This document shows positions 15,767-24,317 of a stretch of 64,000 nucleotides of DNA, piece by piece. The notes beneath the pieces were generated by a model, which saw only the letters and a list, made by a program, of their open reading frames with translations, made no database searches and was not told where the DNA came from. The position numbers and the translations under genes are program-made. This stretch comes from Geobacter sp. (lineage in GTDB: Bacteria; Desulfobacterota; Desulfuromonadia; Geobacterales; DSM-12255), in contig WKKR01000002.1 in assembly GCA_009684525.1 (NCBI GenBank), forward strand, positions 372,001 through 436,000, in the 5' to 3' direction. Every line of letters begins with the position of its first letter. The stretch's first letter is position 1.

Positions 15767-16420
15767 ATGAAAACGGAACTGTTGAACCCACAGAACAGCG
15801 CTCTGATACTAATCGACTTTCAACCGCAGATGACCTTCGGAGTTGCCAATATCGACCGCCAGACCCTGTTCAACAACGTGATGCTTCTCGCCAAGGCCGC
15901 AAAAATTTTCAATGTCCCCACAATCCTCACTACCGTGGAAACGAAAAGTTTCTCCGGCAACATGTGGCCGCAGCTGCTCGATATCTTCCCCGACCAGGAG
16001 CCGGTTGAACGGAGCAGCATGAACTCCTGGGAAGATGCCAAGCTGGTTGAGGCGGTCGTTGCCACCGGCCGCAAAAAACTGATCATGGCGGCTCTCTGGA
16101 CCGAAGTATGCCTGGCCTTCCCGGCCCTTGAGGCGCTCCAGGCCGGCTATGAGGTCTATGCCGTCGAAGACGCCTCCGGCGGCACCAGCGTTGCGGCTCA
16201 TAATGCCGCCATGCGGCGTATCGAGCAGGCTGGTGTGGTGCCGGTCACCGCACTGCAGGTGTTGCTTGAGTACCAACGTGACTGGGCCCGTAAGGATACC
16301 TACAACGCGGTCATCGAAGTGGTCAAGGAGCACTGCGGCGCCTATGGCCAGGGAGTTGAATATGCCTACACCATGGTGCACGGCGCTCCTGCCAGTCGCG
16401 CCGGATCTACAGGAAACTGA
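15767..16420 (+). CDS. Isochorismatase-like (YcaC-type) cysteine hydrolase
   Basis: A 217-residue cysteine hydrolase-fold protein. The nucleophile triad elements are visible: Asp in LILIDFQPQM, and Cys in ALWTEVCLAFPALEAL; the Lys is in the GRKKLIMA segment. SGNMWPQL and VEDASGGTS are typical of the YcaC group, whose true substrates are unsettled. AGGAGG lies upstream. It is 2 nt from the ABM gene, so the pair is an operon. A paralogue is at 23639. Confidence 0.88.
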   Translation: MKTELLNPQNSALILIDFQPQMTFGVANIDRQTLFNNVMLLAKAAKIFNVPTILTTVETKSFSGNMWPQLLDIFPDQEPVERSSMNSWEDAKLVEAVVATGRKKLIMAALWTEVCLAFPALEALQAGYEVYAVEDASGGTSVAAHNAAMRRIEQAGVVPVTALQVLLEYQRDWARKDTYNAVIEVVKEHCGAYGQGVEYAYTMVHGAPASRAGSTGN

Positions 16421-16422
16421 CC

Positions 16423-16986
16423 ATGAAAGTGACCCGGATAGAAAGCGGCCAGGTGACGGTGGTTGTCACCTGGCATGTTCGCCCTGGTCATGAGCAGGAA
16501 TTCGACGCCTGGTTCCGGGATGTTTCTGCGGCAGCTCTCAAGTTTCCCGGACATCTCGGGCTGAACGTGGTTCATCACGATGCCAGGGAGTCGGAGTATG
16601 TGATCGTCTTCAGGTTCGACACCGACGAACATCTGAAGGCCTGGATGAATTCGGACGTGCGGCGGGAATTTCTGACAAAGGCCGAGCAGTTCAGGGAAGA
16701 ACAGCCGACCTACCATGTGGAACGGGGCCTGGAATACTGGTTCGAAACGGATGGCGCAAAGGCTCCTGCCCGGTGGAAGATGGCGATCATCACGGTGCTG
16801 GGGGTCTGGCCGGTCAGTATCTTCGTGTCTAATGCGCTGGCACCCCTGATCGGCGGCCTGCCGCCGGTTCTGCAGGCGCTGGTGGTTTCAGTCGGCATCG
16901 TTTGTCTGCTGACCTGGATAGTCATGCCCGTGCTGGTGAAGCTGTTCAGCCCATTGCTGAAACGTGCACGACGGCAACAGATATAA
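16423..16986 (+). CDS. Antibiotic biosynthesis monooxygenase (ABM) domain protein with C-terminal membrane segments
   Basis: 187 residues. Residues 1-105 form an ABM ferredoxin-like domain (VTVVVTWHVRPGHEQEFDAW, LGLNVVHHD, YVIVFRFDTDEHLKAW). Residues 120-180 contain two hydrophobic helices (MAIITVLGVWPVSIFV and ALVVSVGIVCLLTWIVM), so the enzyme is tethered to the membrane. This ABM-plus-two-helix arrangement is a recognised family type of unknown substrate. Translationally coupled to the preceding hydrolase. Confidence 0.85.
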   Translation: MKVTRIESGQVTVVVTWHVRPGHEQEFDAWFRDVSAAALKFPGHLGLNVVHHDARESEYVIVFRFDTDEHLKAWMNSDVRREFLTKAEQFREEQPTYHVERGLEYWFETDGAKAPARWKMAIITVLGVWPVSIFVSNALAPLIGGLPPVLQALVVSVGIVCLLTWIVMPVLVKLFSPLLKRARRQQI

Positions 16987-17011
16987 CGTTATGAAAGGAA
17001 AGGTGAGCTCT

Positions 17012-17306
17012 ATGTTACGGCTACCAACACAATTATGGCATGGCGTTGTTGCCGGACTTTCAACCTTTGCAACAATATTTGTACTGACATCTGCAACCCA
17101 TGCGGCGAGTACGGTTCCTTTCCATGCCGGTGCTTGTTCTTACAGGTGAAAAGGCCAGCGGCACCTTCCTCATCGAACAGGCCAAATTGGTGGCAATCGA
17201 TGTCAGAGGGGTAGTTGTACCGGGCTCAGGACATTGGCTGATGGAAGAGGCACCACAGTCGGTCATTCCAGCGATCATCGAGTTTCTCGATGGATCACCG
17301 AAGTAG
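17012..17306 (+). pseudogene. Internally deleted, frameshifted alpha/beta hydrolase
   Basis: The 5' part encodes a signal peptide (MLRLPTQLWHGVVAGLSTFA to SATHAAS) with an AAAGGTGAG ribosome-binding site. Shortly after cleavage the sequence jumps, in another frame, to the C-terminal 60 residues of an alpha/beta hydrolase: MPVLVLTGEKASGTFLIEQ, then the catalytic-His segment VPGSGHWLMEEAPQSVI. Around 180-200 residues, including the nucleophile elbow, are missing. The first frame stops at 17149. It follows the ABM gene and may once have belonged to that operon. Confidence 0.75.
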
Positions 17307-17443
17307 TGAATCGGACATAAAAATCAATGGAACTATCTGCACTCTATGCAATGAAGGGGCAGGAAGGAGGAGGAGACTACGCAAGGCAGCCACTCGGCCG
17401 CCTTGCGCTCATCCGTGTTCTTACGAAGTTCTTCGCAGCCCTG

Positions 17444-17587
17444 TCAATCATAACTGCCCACGCAGGGCACGCAGTAAAAATCATCCTGTTCCACACTCTC
17501 CCGTTTGTTGCTGCGAACAGTATCGTCATCACTCGTCAGGTAGGTGCATCCGCCCTCGAAGCACCAGTCGCCGGTTCTGTCTAGCAT
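17444..17587 (-). CDS. Small cysteine-rich protein (47 aa)
   Basis: MLDRTGDWCFEGGC at the start and QDDFYCVPCVGSYD at the end give four cysteines spaced CX4C and CX2C, able to bind one zinc or an Fe-S cluster. GGAGGG lies 7 nt before ATG 17587; the ATG six bases upstream is too close to it. Hydrophilic, no signal peptide. No family recognised; the coding status rests on the ribosome-binding site and the cysteine spacing. Confidence 0.5.
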   Translation of the reverse strand: MLDRTGDWCFEGGCTYLTSDDDTVRSNKRESVEQDDFYCVPCVGSYD

Positions 17588-17702
17588 TGCCATTCCCTCC
17601 TTCCTTCTTCTTTGCCTACAGTTTAGCACATATTTAGAAATTGAAAACTATTTTCAAATATGCATCCATTGGACAGAATTGCAGGGACATCATGCTTAAT
17701 TC

Positions 17703-17730
17703 AAAAGGCGGCAAATATCGGCCGCCTTTT
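17703..17730. terminator. Terminator of the GGCGGCC family
   Basis: Stem AAAAGGCGGC / GCCGCCTTTT with an 8-base loop (AAATATCG), preceded by ATGCTTAATTC as at 15293. Followed by TTTTGTCGTTT. Confidence 0.7.
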
Positions 17731-17769
17731 GTCGTTTCGAGAATCAGATGGGCGAATCACTAACCGATA

Positions 17770-17973
17770 CTACCTTTCCTTTTGCCTGCTGATGACGATT
17801 GCCAGAAGCGGTACGGTTGTAGCTGCCCCGACCAGAAAAAGGGTCCAGCCGATTGCTTTTTTCTGTTCCCTGGCCAGACGGTCGCCGAAAATCAGGGCCG
17901 CACCCGCGCCGAGTGCCGCACGGGTTCCGGCGATGAGGGCCAGTTCCGGCATGGATAGAGAGGTCCTTTTCAT
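17770..17973 (-). CDS. Small membrane protein
   Basis: 67 residues with two hydrophobic stretches (LALIAGTRAALGAGAALIFG and IGWTLFLVGAATTVPLLAIV) separated by a basic loop DRLAREQKKA, so probably a two-helix inner-membrane hairpin. Strong AAAGGAGGCAG ribosome-binding site 6 nt from ATG. Function unknown. Located upstream of the terminator at 17703. Confidence 0.7.
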   Translation of the reverse strand: MKRTSLSMPELALIAGTRAALGAGAALIFGDRLAREQKKAIGWTLFLVGAATTVPLLAIVISRQKER

Positions 17974-18057
17974 TTGCTGCCTCCTTTTGCATGGCTCTGC
18001 CGGTCCTGGAACATGCCGGCGAGTCCGGACCCCGCCCGGACAACGCCCGGAGTTCGT

Positions 18058-18579
18058 TTACGGCAGAGGGCGGGTGATTGCCGGGACAATGCGGTAATCG
18101 CTCCGGAAAACCAGGTTGTGCAGCTCGGCGGTCGCAATCGCCCGTAGCGTCGGCAGCTCGGCAACGGCATCTGCTGCGCTGAAGACGTTGAGCGGCCAGA
18201 CCCCCACGGTTCCGCCATGCAAGTGCGGGTGGTGGAAGCTGTGCCCGAAGAATGCTTCCAGAGTGATGGGAGGGATACCCGCCCGGGCCTGCTCCGGCCA
18301 GCTCAAAGTCCAGGCTGCGGCGCTGTCGCCGTTTGGCGACCTGGTGACGCCGATGGCGGTGACCGTACCGCTCCCCAGCAGCAGGGTTTCGTTTATCTCG
18401 TCCAGGGCCTGGCGGGCGCAGGGGTCTAGGTAGCCGACGGCAGCGTCAAAGAGCTGCTCCTTGTCGGTACGGCTGACTGCTCCGTCGCCATGGGTACCAT
18501 CGCGCAGGTCGGCAAAGTGCCGCAACAGCCCGCGCAGATGGATCGGGGACTGGTCGTTTTCGCACGATGTCGTGGTCAT
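18058..18579 (-). CDS. Hypothetical protein
   Basis: A 173-residue soluble protein with an unusual His-rich stretch, GHSFHHPHLHGGTVGVWPLN, that could bind a metal. No recognised domain. AGGAGGAAGGGACC precedes the ATG. It lies 84 nt upstream of the small membrane protein on the same strand and may share its transcript. Confidence 0.65.
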   Translation of the reverse strand: MTTTSCENDQSPIHLRGLLRHFADLRDGTHGDGAVSRTDKEQLFDAAVGYLDPCARQALDEINETLLLGSGTVTAIGVTRSPNGDSAAAWTLSWPEQARAGIPPITLEAFFGHSFHHPHLHGGTVGVWPLNVFSAADAVAELPTLRAIATAELHNLVFRSDYRIVPAITRPLP

Positions 18580-18678
18580 GGTCCCTTCCTCCTGATGGTT
18601 CGATGATCTCTTACCTGTATTATACTCGCTCTGGCGGGCAGTAGATGCTGTAATTCCGGAGAGATCAATACTTAAAGC

Positions 18679-18703
18679 AAAAGGCGACCGATTGGCCGCC
18701 TCT
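18679..18703 (-). terminator. Terminator of the GGCGGCC family for the LysA-like gene
   Basis: On the minus strand AGGCGGCC-AATC-GGTCGCCT with one G-U pair, followed by TTTGCTTT. It lies 31 nt after the stop codon of the decarboxylase. Confidence 0.6.
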
Positions 18704-18733
18704 GCTGTTTCCTGAGCACTATTTTGTGATCGC

Positions 18734-20053
18734 TTACAGTTTCACATCCAGCTCATTCTGGATCAGCTGTTCGCGAACCTGTTTCTTCCTGATCTGCACC
18801 AGTTCGCCGCTCTTGGTCTTCATGACGGCCCCCGGTTTGCGGTGCGAGTTGTAGTTTTCCGGCGACATGCTCTCGGAATAGGCACCGGTGCCGCCGATGA
18901 CGACGAAGTCGCCGATTTCCGGTTCAACAATCAGCACCGGCACGATGTTGCCGTCGCTGTCCAGACGCACCGAATCGCCGCTTTCGCAGCAGCGCCCGAC
19001 GATGCCGAACGACTTCAGCCCGGTTGTCGGCGTCTGGTCATATTCGCTGGAGAGAAGCGTCCCGTCCTGGCGGACGATGGCAATGGGATGCTCGGAGCCG
19101 TACAGAAGCGGGCGGGTCAAGAGTTCCATGCCGCCGTCGACGATCAGGAAGTTCATCTCGTTGGTCAGCTTCTTGTCGATGATGCGGGTGATGATATGGC
19201 CCGAGTTGGCTACCACAAAGGTGCCCGGCTCGATCTCCATCTCCAGTTCGCGGCCGGTGGCCTCCTTGAACTCCTCGATCCGCTGCTTGGCATAGGCACC
19301 CAGCGCGGCGATGTCGGCCTGCTTTTCCCCTGGCATCCGGGCGACCTTGAGCCCGCCGCCGAAGCTGACGGTGACGGCATCGGGGAAATAGGCCTTGACG
19401 AAACCGAGTTCACGGTCGATGTTCTCCCGCCACTTTTCCGGGTCGCCCCCGGAGCCGATATGGACATGGACCTGGGTGAAGCGGATTCCCTGTTGGTCGG
19501 CCAGGGCCTTGACCCTGGGGACGTCGTTCAGGTGGACGCCGAAGCAGGAATATTCGCTGCCGGTATCGCGGGTCGTGCTCTCGCCGCCGCCGGCCGCTCC
19601 CGGATGGACCCGCATGGAGAGGTCGATCCTGTTCTTTTGGGCAAAGTCGGCGATCAGTTGGTACTGCAGCATGGAGCAGACGTTGTACCTGAGGCCTGCC
19701 TTGATCATCTCCTCCAGTTCGGCGCGTTCCGCACCGGTCGGCACCTCCTGAGTCGTCAGCATCATCCGGCTGTAGGGGATGCCGGCGCTATGGGCGCGGG
19801 CCGCTTCGTCGAGCGACGAGCAGTCCAGATCCAGCCCCTTGCTGGTGACGACCCGCAGGACGGTACGATCCGAATTGGCCTTCATGGCGTAGCGGACATG
19901 CAGACCGTAGGCATTCGGCATGTTCAGCAACTGTTCACAGCTTTTTTCTATGTATTCCTGATCATGCAGATAGACCGGCGTTCCCCACTGTTGGGCTATT
20001 TTCGGGACGAGCGTTGCGATCAGTCCGGTCGGACCAAAGTGTGTCATTGTCAT
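18734..20053 (-). CDS. Fold-type III PLP decarboxylase, diaminopimelate decarboxylase-like
   Basis: A 439-residue enzyme of the LysA/ornithine decarboxylase alanine-racemase fold. Lys58 in VRYAMKANSD is the PLP lysine; HIGSGGD, SFGGGL and EPGTFVVANSG form the phosphate-binding and barrel motifs; GRCCESGD is the second-subunit active-site Cys segment. GAGGTTG precedes the ATG at 20053. It could decarboxylate meso-diaminopimelate, but its distance from the dap cluster and its divergence (for example no typical LysA N-terminus) leave other D-amino acid or carboxynorspermidine-like substrates open. Confidence 0.8.
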   Translation of the reverse strand: MTMTHFGPTGLIATLVPKIAQQWGTPVYLHDQEYIEKSCEQLLNMPNAYGLHVRYAMKANSDRTVLRVVTSKGLDLDCSSLDEAARAHSAGIPYSRMMLTTQEVPTGAERAELEEMIKAGLRYNVCSMLQYQLIADFAQKNRIDLSMRVHPGAAGGGESTTRDTGSEYSCFGVHLNDVPRVKALADQQGIRFTQVHVHIGSGGDPEKWRENIDRELGFVKAYFPDAVTVSFGGGLKVARMPGEKQADIAALGAYAKQRIEEFKEATGRELEMEIEPGTFVVANSGHIITRIIDKKLTNEMNFLIVDGGMELLTRPLLYGSEHPIAIVRQDGTLLSSEYDQTPTTGLKSFGIVGRCCESGDSVRLDSDGNIVPVLIVEPEIGDFVVIGGTGAYSESMSPENYNSHRKPGAVMKTKSGELVQIRKKQVREQLIQNELDVKL

Positions 20054-20304
20054 TTTTTCAACCTCATTAAATGTGATATGACCCTGCATTCCCCAATCTC
20101 TTCAGGCATCGTGATGAGTTGGGCATATCTATGTAACATTTTCGAGTGGTGCGGCGCAACATCTCTCTGAAAGAATGGGGTCATGGGAGCAGTCTGAGGC
20201 AATTTCCGGGAGCAAACTTGATGCGAAAACGGCCGATAGTCCGCCTTTCTTGTTTTTCGCACGCCGAGGCAGTATACTCGGGGGCAAAACCCCTGGGAGT
20301 TGCC

Positions 20305-20832
20305 ATGGCTGAGCATCGATTACCACTGCATGCTGAAGAGATGGGGGACCTGCCGCCGGTTCGCGGTCGCTGGCCCGGAAGCTGTTTTGTGTGTTCGGAA
20401 GGGCATCCCCATGGGCTGCAGATCCGCTTTCGTCACACCGAGGCCGGTGTCGTTTCCGTCTGCCGGGTTCCCGGTTCATACTGCGGCTTTGACGGAATGG
20501 TCCATGGCGGCATCATTTCGGCACTCATGGACGAGGCAGCCGCATATGCCCTCTTTGCACGCCACGGGAAACTCGGCGTCACCCGCGAGATGACGGTTCG
20601 ATTTCTGAAGCCGGTCCGCACCGACACCGACATCCACCTGGAGGCGCGGATCGTCTCTTTTGCCCCTGCCGCTGCGGAAGTGACAATGTCCATCCATGCC
20701 CCGGACGGCACCTGTCTTGCCGAGGCAGCGAGCATGTGGGCCTTCCCGCGCCTCTCACGCATTGCCGCATTGGCAGGGGTCGAAGAGAATGTGCTTCAGC
20801 AGTTCCTTGACGACTGCCAGCAGATCGAGTGA
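20305..20832 (+). CDS. PaaI-type thioesterase (hotdog fold)
   Basis: 175 residues. The hotdog signature GMVHGGIISALMDEAAAY includes the helix with the catalytic Asp/Glu position, followed by TREMTVRFLKPVRTDTDIHLEARIV. An N-terminal extension holds SCFVCSEGHPHGLQIRF, common in this subgroup. Expected to hydrolyse an acyl-CoA. Start ATG 20305 follows GGGAGTTGCC. Confidence 0.88.
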   Translation: MAEHRLPLHAEEMGDLPPVRGRWPGSCFVCSEGHPHGLQIRFRHTEAGVVSVCRVPGSYCGFDGMVHGGIISALMDEAAAYALFARHGKLGVTREMTVRFLKPVRTDTDIHLEARIVSFAPAAAEVTMSIHAPDGTCLAEAASMWAFPRLSRIAALAGVEENVLQQFLDDCQQIE

Positions 20833-20858
20833 CGGCCTTCCCCCTCCTCTGGATGCAC

Positions 20859-20894
20859 AAGGGGCGCTCCTCGAAAGAAGCGCCCCTTTTTTTT
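20859..20894. terminator. Bidirectional terminator between thioesterase and cytochrome genes
   Basis: AAGGGGCGCT / AGCGCCCCTT with a 10-base loop and a T8 tract on the plus strand. Confidence 0.85.
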
Positions 20895-20918
20895 CAGGTT
20901 CATCCGGGAGATATCGGG

Positions 20919-23072
20919 TTACTTGGTAGTCTTCAGGCCACGCTCCGCTGCGCGGGAAAAGGTGTGGCAGAAGGAGCAGTCGTATCCTTCCCCTTTCACA
21001 TGCTTGTTGTGCACCCAGAGATAATCGGAATAGGATTCGTCGCCGTGGCACTGGGAGCAGACGACCGACTTTGCCGCTTTCAGCGCATAGCCCATGGCCG
21101 GGAGATTCATCCGGGCGGTGTTTTTGTGGCAGTCGGCGCAGGCCAGGACGTTGCTCGCAGCCGGCGGCACTTCGTGGGTGATGAGCTGATACTCGTCGGT
21201 CTTGACCCAGGAATAGGGCTCGCCGGCAGAGAAGCCCATATTGACCATCCCCTGGTTTATGGCATCGGCAACCAGGCCGGTATTGAAGTAGATGCTCGTG
21301 TCGATGGCGATCAGCTTGTTGCGGCTGGTATCGAGCGGCACCTCGGAGGTCTTGTACTTGAACGGATAGAGCTTGGTCCCGGCAGGGCCGTTGATGGCGC
21401 CGTTGGGGCGGGAAATCTTATAGGCGCCGGTCGCCGGATCGATAACAGGGGTATCGAGCAGGTTGCTTCCCCAGCTGGAGCCGTCCCAGAAGGCATACTT
21501 CGGAGTCAGGTTGTTTGCCAGGGTAATGGTCGGCTCATACCGGTTGAGAGCCGCATTCCAGACGGACAGCTGCCAGGTGCGGTGCGTTTCGGTCGCTTCC
21601 GTGGCAGCGGTGTCGGCAGCATTCTTCGCATACGTCTTTATATGGCACGCCTGGCAGGAAACGCGGCCGATGTGGTGATTGACGTCCGTGGTGGTGTGGC
21701 CGCTGGTGGTGCTCGCCTTTGTCGGGTGGCAGGTGCTGGTGGAGCAGCTGATGGTCGCTGCACTCTCTGTAGGCCGGAGGTCGCTGCCATGGCCGGCCAT
21801 CTTGTGGCTGGAGGTGGTATGGCATGCCTGGCACGACAGGTTGCCGCGCGTGGTTGCCATATGCACGTCGAAGGCGGCATCGGTGGTCGATCCGTGGGCC
21901 AGGGTAAGGTCGCCGCGCTTGAAGTTGTCGCCGCCCCCTCCCTTGGCGTGGCACTGGAGGCAGGTGGAGCGGGTCGGCTTGGTGACCGTCTGTACCGCCT
22001 GATCCATGCTGATACTCATCTGGGCGGTGTTCGGCGCGTAGGTGCCACCGGAGTTGGAACGGGTCCGCTTATAGTCCTTCTGGTGACAGATGAGGCAGTC
22101 GATGTTATCCAGTTGTGCGGCACTGGAGGTGCCGCTCGGCTTGGCACCGAGGCCGACGTGGCAGTTGCTGCAGCCCGAATAGTTGTTCCAGTTGCCGAGA
22201 ATGTTGATGCAGTAAGAGTTCATGGCGGTACTGTTGTCGACGGTTTCGGAAAACTTGCCCTGTGTGGCCGGGCCGGTGGTTGTCGCGGATGCGCCGCGCC
22301 ACTGGTAGTGCACCGAATTGAACATTTCGGATGCCTCTGTGGCATGGCAGCTGCGGCACATGTTGTAGCCCGTCCAGGTCAGGGAGGTGTGGCCGGAGCC
22401 GCTGCCGCCACCGGTAGTGCCGGATATGGTGTAGGTCTGGGTTTTTACCGCTTCACTGTTGCCGGCGGCGTCCCGGGAAAAATATTTGAGGGTGGTCGTC
22501 GCAGAGAAGGTAAGCGGCGCGGTATAGACCGGGGACGACGTTGTCGGAGTGGTGCCGTTGGTGGTGTAGTAGGTGGTGCCTGACTCGTTGCGGGCCAGGG
22601 ACACCGTGACTGAGGAGCTGAATGTGCCGCCTGTCGGCGAGGCTGTCGTGACCGGCGCGGTGGTGTCCGCCGTGGTGGAGGATACACTGGGGTAGGCATA
22701 TCCCTTGGTTTCCACGTTCTTATAGACGAACGTGCCGCGTACTTCCCATCTGCCCGCAGCCGCAGAGGAGCGAATGGTGTAATTGTAGGTATAGACACCG
22801 TTGCCGACGTTTTGCATGGCTGTTTCAGCCTTCTCGTCCCCGGAGGGGTCTTTGATGCGAACCTCACGGCTGGTGGGTCTGGTAATCGGCTTGCCGTCTT
22901 TTGTCTTGTAGACGGCTGTTACCTTCATGACTTCTCCCGCAACATACGTCGACTTGTTGGTTGTGACTGCCAGGGTATCGGCATAGGCAAGGGCCGGCAC
23001 CAGCATGAACGTTAACAGCGACAAAATCGTGCGACCATACAGGTTCCTGGATGTGCGTGCAAAATGAATCAT
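20919..23072 (-). CDS. Periplasmic/outer-surface decahaem c-type cytochrome with chitobiase-like domain
   Basis: 717 residues with a Sec signal peptide ending ALAYADT. After an N-terminal Ig-like beta region, residues about 140-225 match a chitobiase/hexosaminidase C-terminal (CHB_HEX_C) domain (TYYTTNGTTPTTSSPVYT, YFSRDAAGN). The rest carries ten haem-attachment sites: nine CXXCH (such as CRSCH, CSNCH, CLICH, CLQCH, CQACH twice, CADCH, CSQCH, CSFCH) and one CX4CH (CSTSTCH). It should conduct electrons in extracellular or periplasmic respiration. ATG 23072 has GGAGG; the gene is under a GEMM-class riboswitch. Confidence 0.92.
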   Translation of the reverse strand: MIHFARTSRNLYGRTILSLLTFMLVPALAYADTLAVTTNKSTYVAGEVMKVTAVYKTKDGKPITRPTSREVRIKDPSGDEKAETAMQNVGNGVYTYNYTIRSSAAAGRWEVRGTFVYKNVETKGYAYPSVSSTTADTTAPVTTASPTGGTFSSSVTVSLARNESGTTYYTTNGTTPTTSSPVYTAPLTFSATTTLKYFSRDAAGNSEAVKTQTYTISGTTGGGSGSGHTSLTWTGYNMCRSCHATEASEMFNSVHYQWRGASATTTGPATQGKFSETVDNSTAMNSYCINILGNWNNYSGCSNCHVGLGAKPSGTSSAAQLDNIDCLICHQKDYKRTRSNSGGTYAPNTAQMSISMDQAVQTVTKPTRSTCLQCHAKGGGGDNFKRGDLTLAHGSTTDAAFDVHMATTRGNLSCQACHTTSSHKMAGHGSDLRPTESAATISCSTSTCHPTKASTTSGHTTTDVNHHIGRVSCQACHIKTYAKNAADTAATEATETHRTWQLSVWNAALNRYEPTITLANNLTPKYAFWDGSSWGSNLLDTPVIDPATGAYKISRPNGAINGPAGTKLYPFKYKTSEVPLDTSRNKLIAIDTSIYFNTGLVADAINQGMVNMGFSAGEPYSWVKTDEYQLITHEVPPAASNVLACADCHKNTARMNLPAMGYALKAAKSVVCSQCHGDESYSDYLWVHNKHVKGEGYDCSFCHTFSRAAERGLKTTK

Positions 23073-23257
23073 CGGGCCTCCATTTTCTGCCGGGAGAACG
23101 AATCGCCTCGGCAATGAAAGATATCGCCAGCAATGGCGCTACGTCGATGGCATTTGACTGCACAGTCCGGAAGGTTCGTTGTCAACACCGGTCAAACTAC
23201 TGAATGCAATGTGGCGAGCTTGAGCTCCTTCTCCTTTCCGGCTGGGTTGTATGGCAC

Positions 23258-23369
23258 AAAAAAAGCCGGGTTGCCTGAATATCACAGTGATATTTCGGCA
23301 ACCCGGCTGTCTCGGTGAGACCCTGTGGGCTTTCCGCCCCACCCTCGCGAGTGGTTGAGTATTGTCGTG
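23258..23369 (-). promoter_or_regulatory. GEMM-I class cyclic-dinucleotide riboswitch (probable cGAMP-type) with terminator
   Basis: Minus-strand RNA reads GACAATACTCAACCACTCGC, GAGGGTGGGGCGGAAAGCC, then GGGTCTC-ACC-GAGAC and AGCCGGGTTGCCGAA. The P2 hairpin CCACTC-GCGA-GGGTGG, the GCGGAAAGCC junction and the GCCGGGTTGCC strand are those of Geobacter GEMM-I riboswitches. The last strand is also the 5' arm of a long terminator (AGCCGGGTTGCC / GGCAACCCGGCT, 23264-23308, then T7), so ligand binding should block termination. Many Geobacter members respond to 3',3'-cGAMP and control cytochromes; an A where c-di-GMP types have G20 fits that, but I infer the ligand. Confidence 0.88.
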
Positions 23370-23481
23370 TATCTATGGCACATTAAATAATGTATTTTGT
23401 AGATATATAAATATATGGATAAAGATTGTCAATACAAAGTATTTTAATAGGGGAATCCGAGGGGTGACATTCCTGCTGGAC

Positions 23482-23502
23482 AAGGCGGCCAATTGGCCGC
23501 CT
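23482..23502. repeat. GGCGGCC-family hairpin in a divergent promoter region
   Basis: Perfect palindrome AAGGCGGCC-AATT-GGCCGCCTT. It lies between two divergent transcription units, not at a gene end, so here it is better seen as a dispersed repeat than as a gene terminator. Confidence 0.7.
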
Positions 23503-23638
23503 TGTCTGTTGCTGCGGTACTGGAGAATTTATCAATACTCCTTCTTTCATTAAGGTGTAAAATATCCCTAGGCAGATTCTAGTACGTTGGCGGGAAGAGC
23601 TGCAGCGGCATGCAGAATGCCAACAGAAGGAGGAAGGC

Positions 23639-24277
23639 ATGAATACCCAATTCACATACAAACGCCTCGACAAGAATGACGTTGCGGTTTTGCTCGTCGA
23701 CCACCAATCGGGGCTGGTCAACCTGGTCCAGGATTTTTCTCCGGACGACTTCAAAAATAACGTTCTGGCGCTGGCCGATACTGCCAAGTATTTCAAGCTC
23801 CCCACGATTCTTACCACCAGCTTCGAGGATGGCCCGAACGGGCCGCTTGTCCCGGAACTGAAAGCGCTGTTCCCGGACTCGCCCTACATAGCGCGTCCCG
23901 GCAATATCAACGCCTGGGATAACGAAGATTTCGTGAAGGCGGTCAGGTCGACGGGGAAAGGGCAGTTGCTCATTGCCGGCATTGTGACGGAAGTCTGCGT
24001 CGCGTTTCCTGCCCTGTCCGCACGGGAGGAAGGCTATGAAGTGTTTGTCGTTGCCGACGCGTCCGGCACATTCAACAAGACGACGCGCGATGCCGCCTGG
24101 GCGCGCATGACGCAAGCCGGGTGTCAGCTCATGAACTGGTTTGCGGTTGCCTGTGAGTTGCACCGCGACTGGCGTAACGATATCGAAGGGCTGGGGAACC
24201 TGTTGTCCAATCACCTCCCGTCGTATCGTTGCCTCATCACCAGCTACATGGCCGGCCGGAATGCGGCGCAGAAATAA
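23639..24277 (+). CDS. Isochorismatase-like cysteine hydrolase
   Basis: 212 residues, paralogue of the protein at 15767. Asp in VAVLLVDHQSG, TILTTSFEDGPNGPL, INAWDNEDF and the nucleophile Cys in AGIVTEVCVAFPALSA are visible; VADASGTFN follows. These are the features of the YcaC/nicotinamidase-like superfamily; the substrate is unknown. AAGGAGGAAGG ribosome-binding site. Monocistronic, ending at a terminator. Confidence 0.88.
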   Translation: MNTQFTYKRLDKNDVAVLLVDHQSGLVNLVQDFSPDDFKNNVLALADTAKYFKLPTILTTSFEDGPNGPLVPELKALFPDSPYIARPGNINAWDNEDFVKAVRSTGKGQLLIAGIVTEVCVAFPALSAREEGYEVFVVADASGTFNKTTRDAAWARMTQAGCQLMNWFAVACELHRDWRNDIEGLGNLLSNHLPSYRCLITSYMAGRNAAQK

Positions 24278-24317
24278 GAGAGCCTGAGCTGCTCGAACTG
24301 TCGATGGATTGCCATTG

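Noticed and set aside
17327..17584. An 85-codon plus-strand frame
   Set aside because: No family features, and the opposite strand has a small protein with a better ribosome-binding site.
20829..22583. A 584-codon plus-strand open frame opposite the cytochrome gene
   Set aside because: Antisense shadow of a high-GC gene with ten haem motifs on the other strand; low-complexity Gly/Ala/Val composition.
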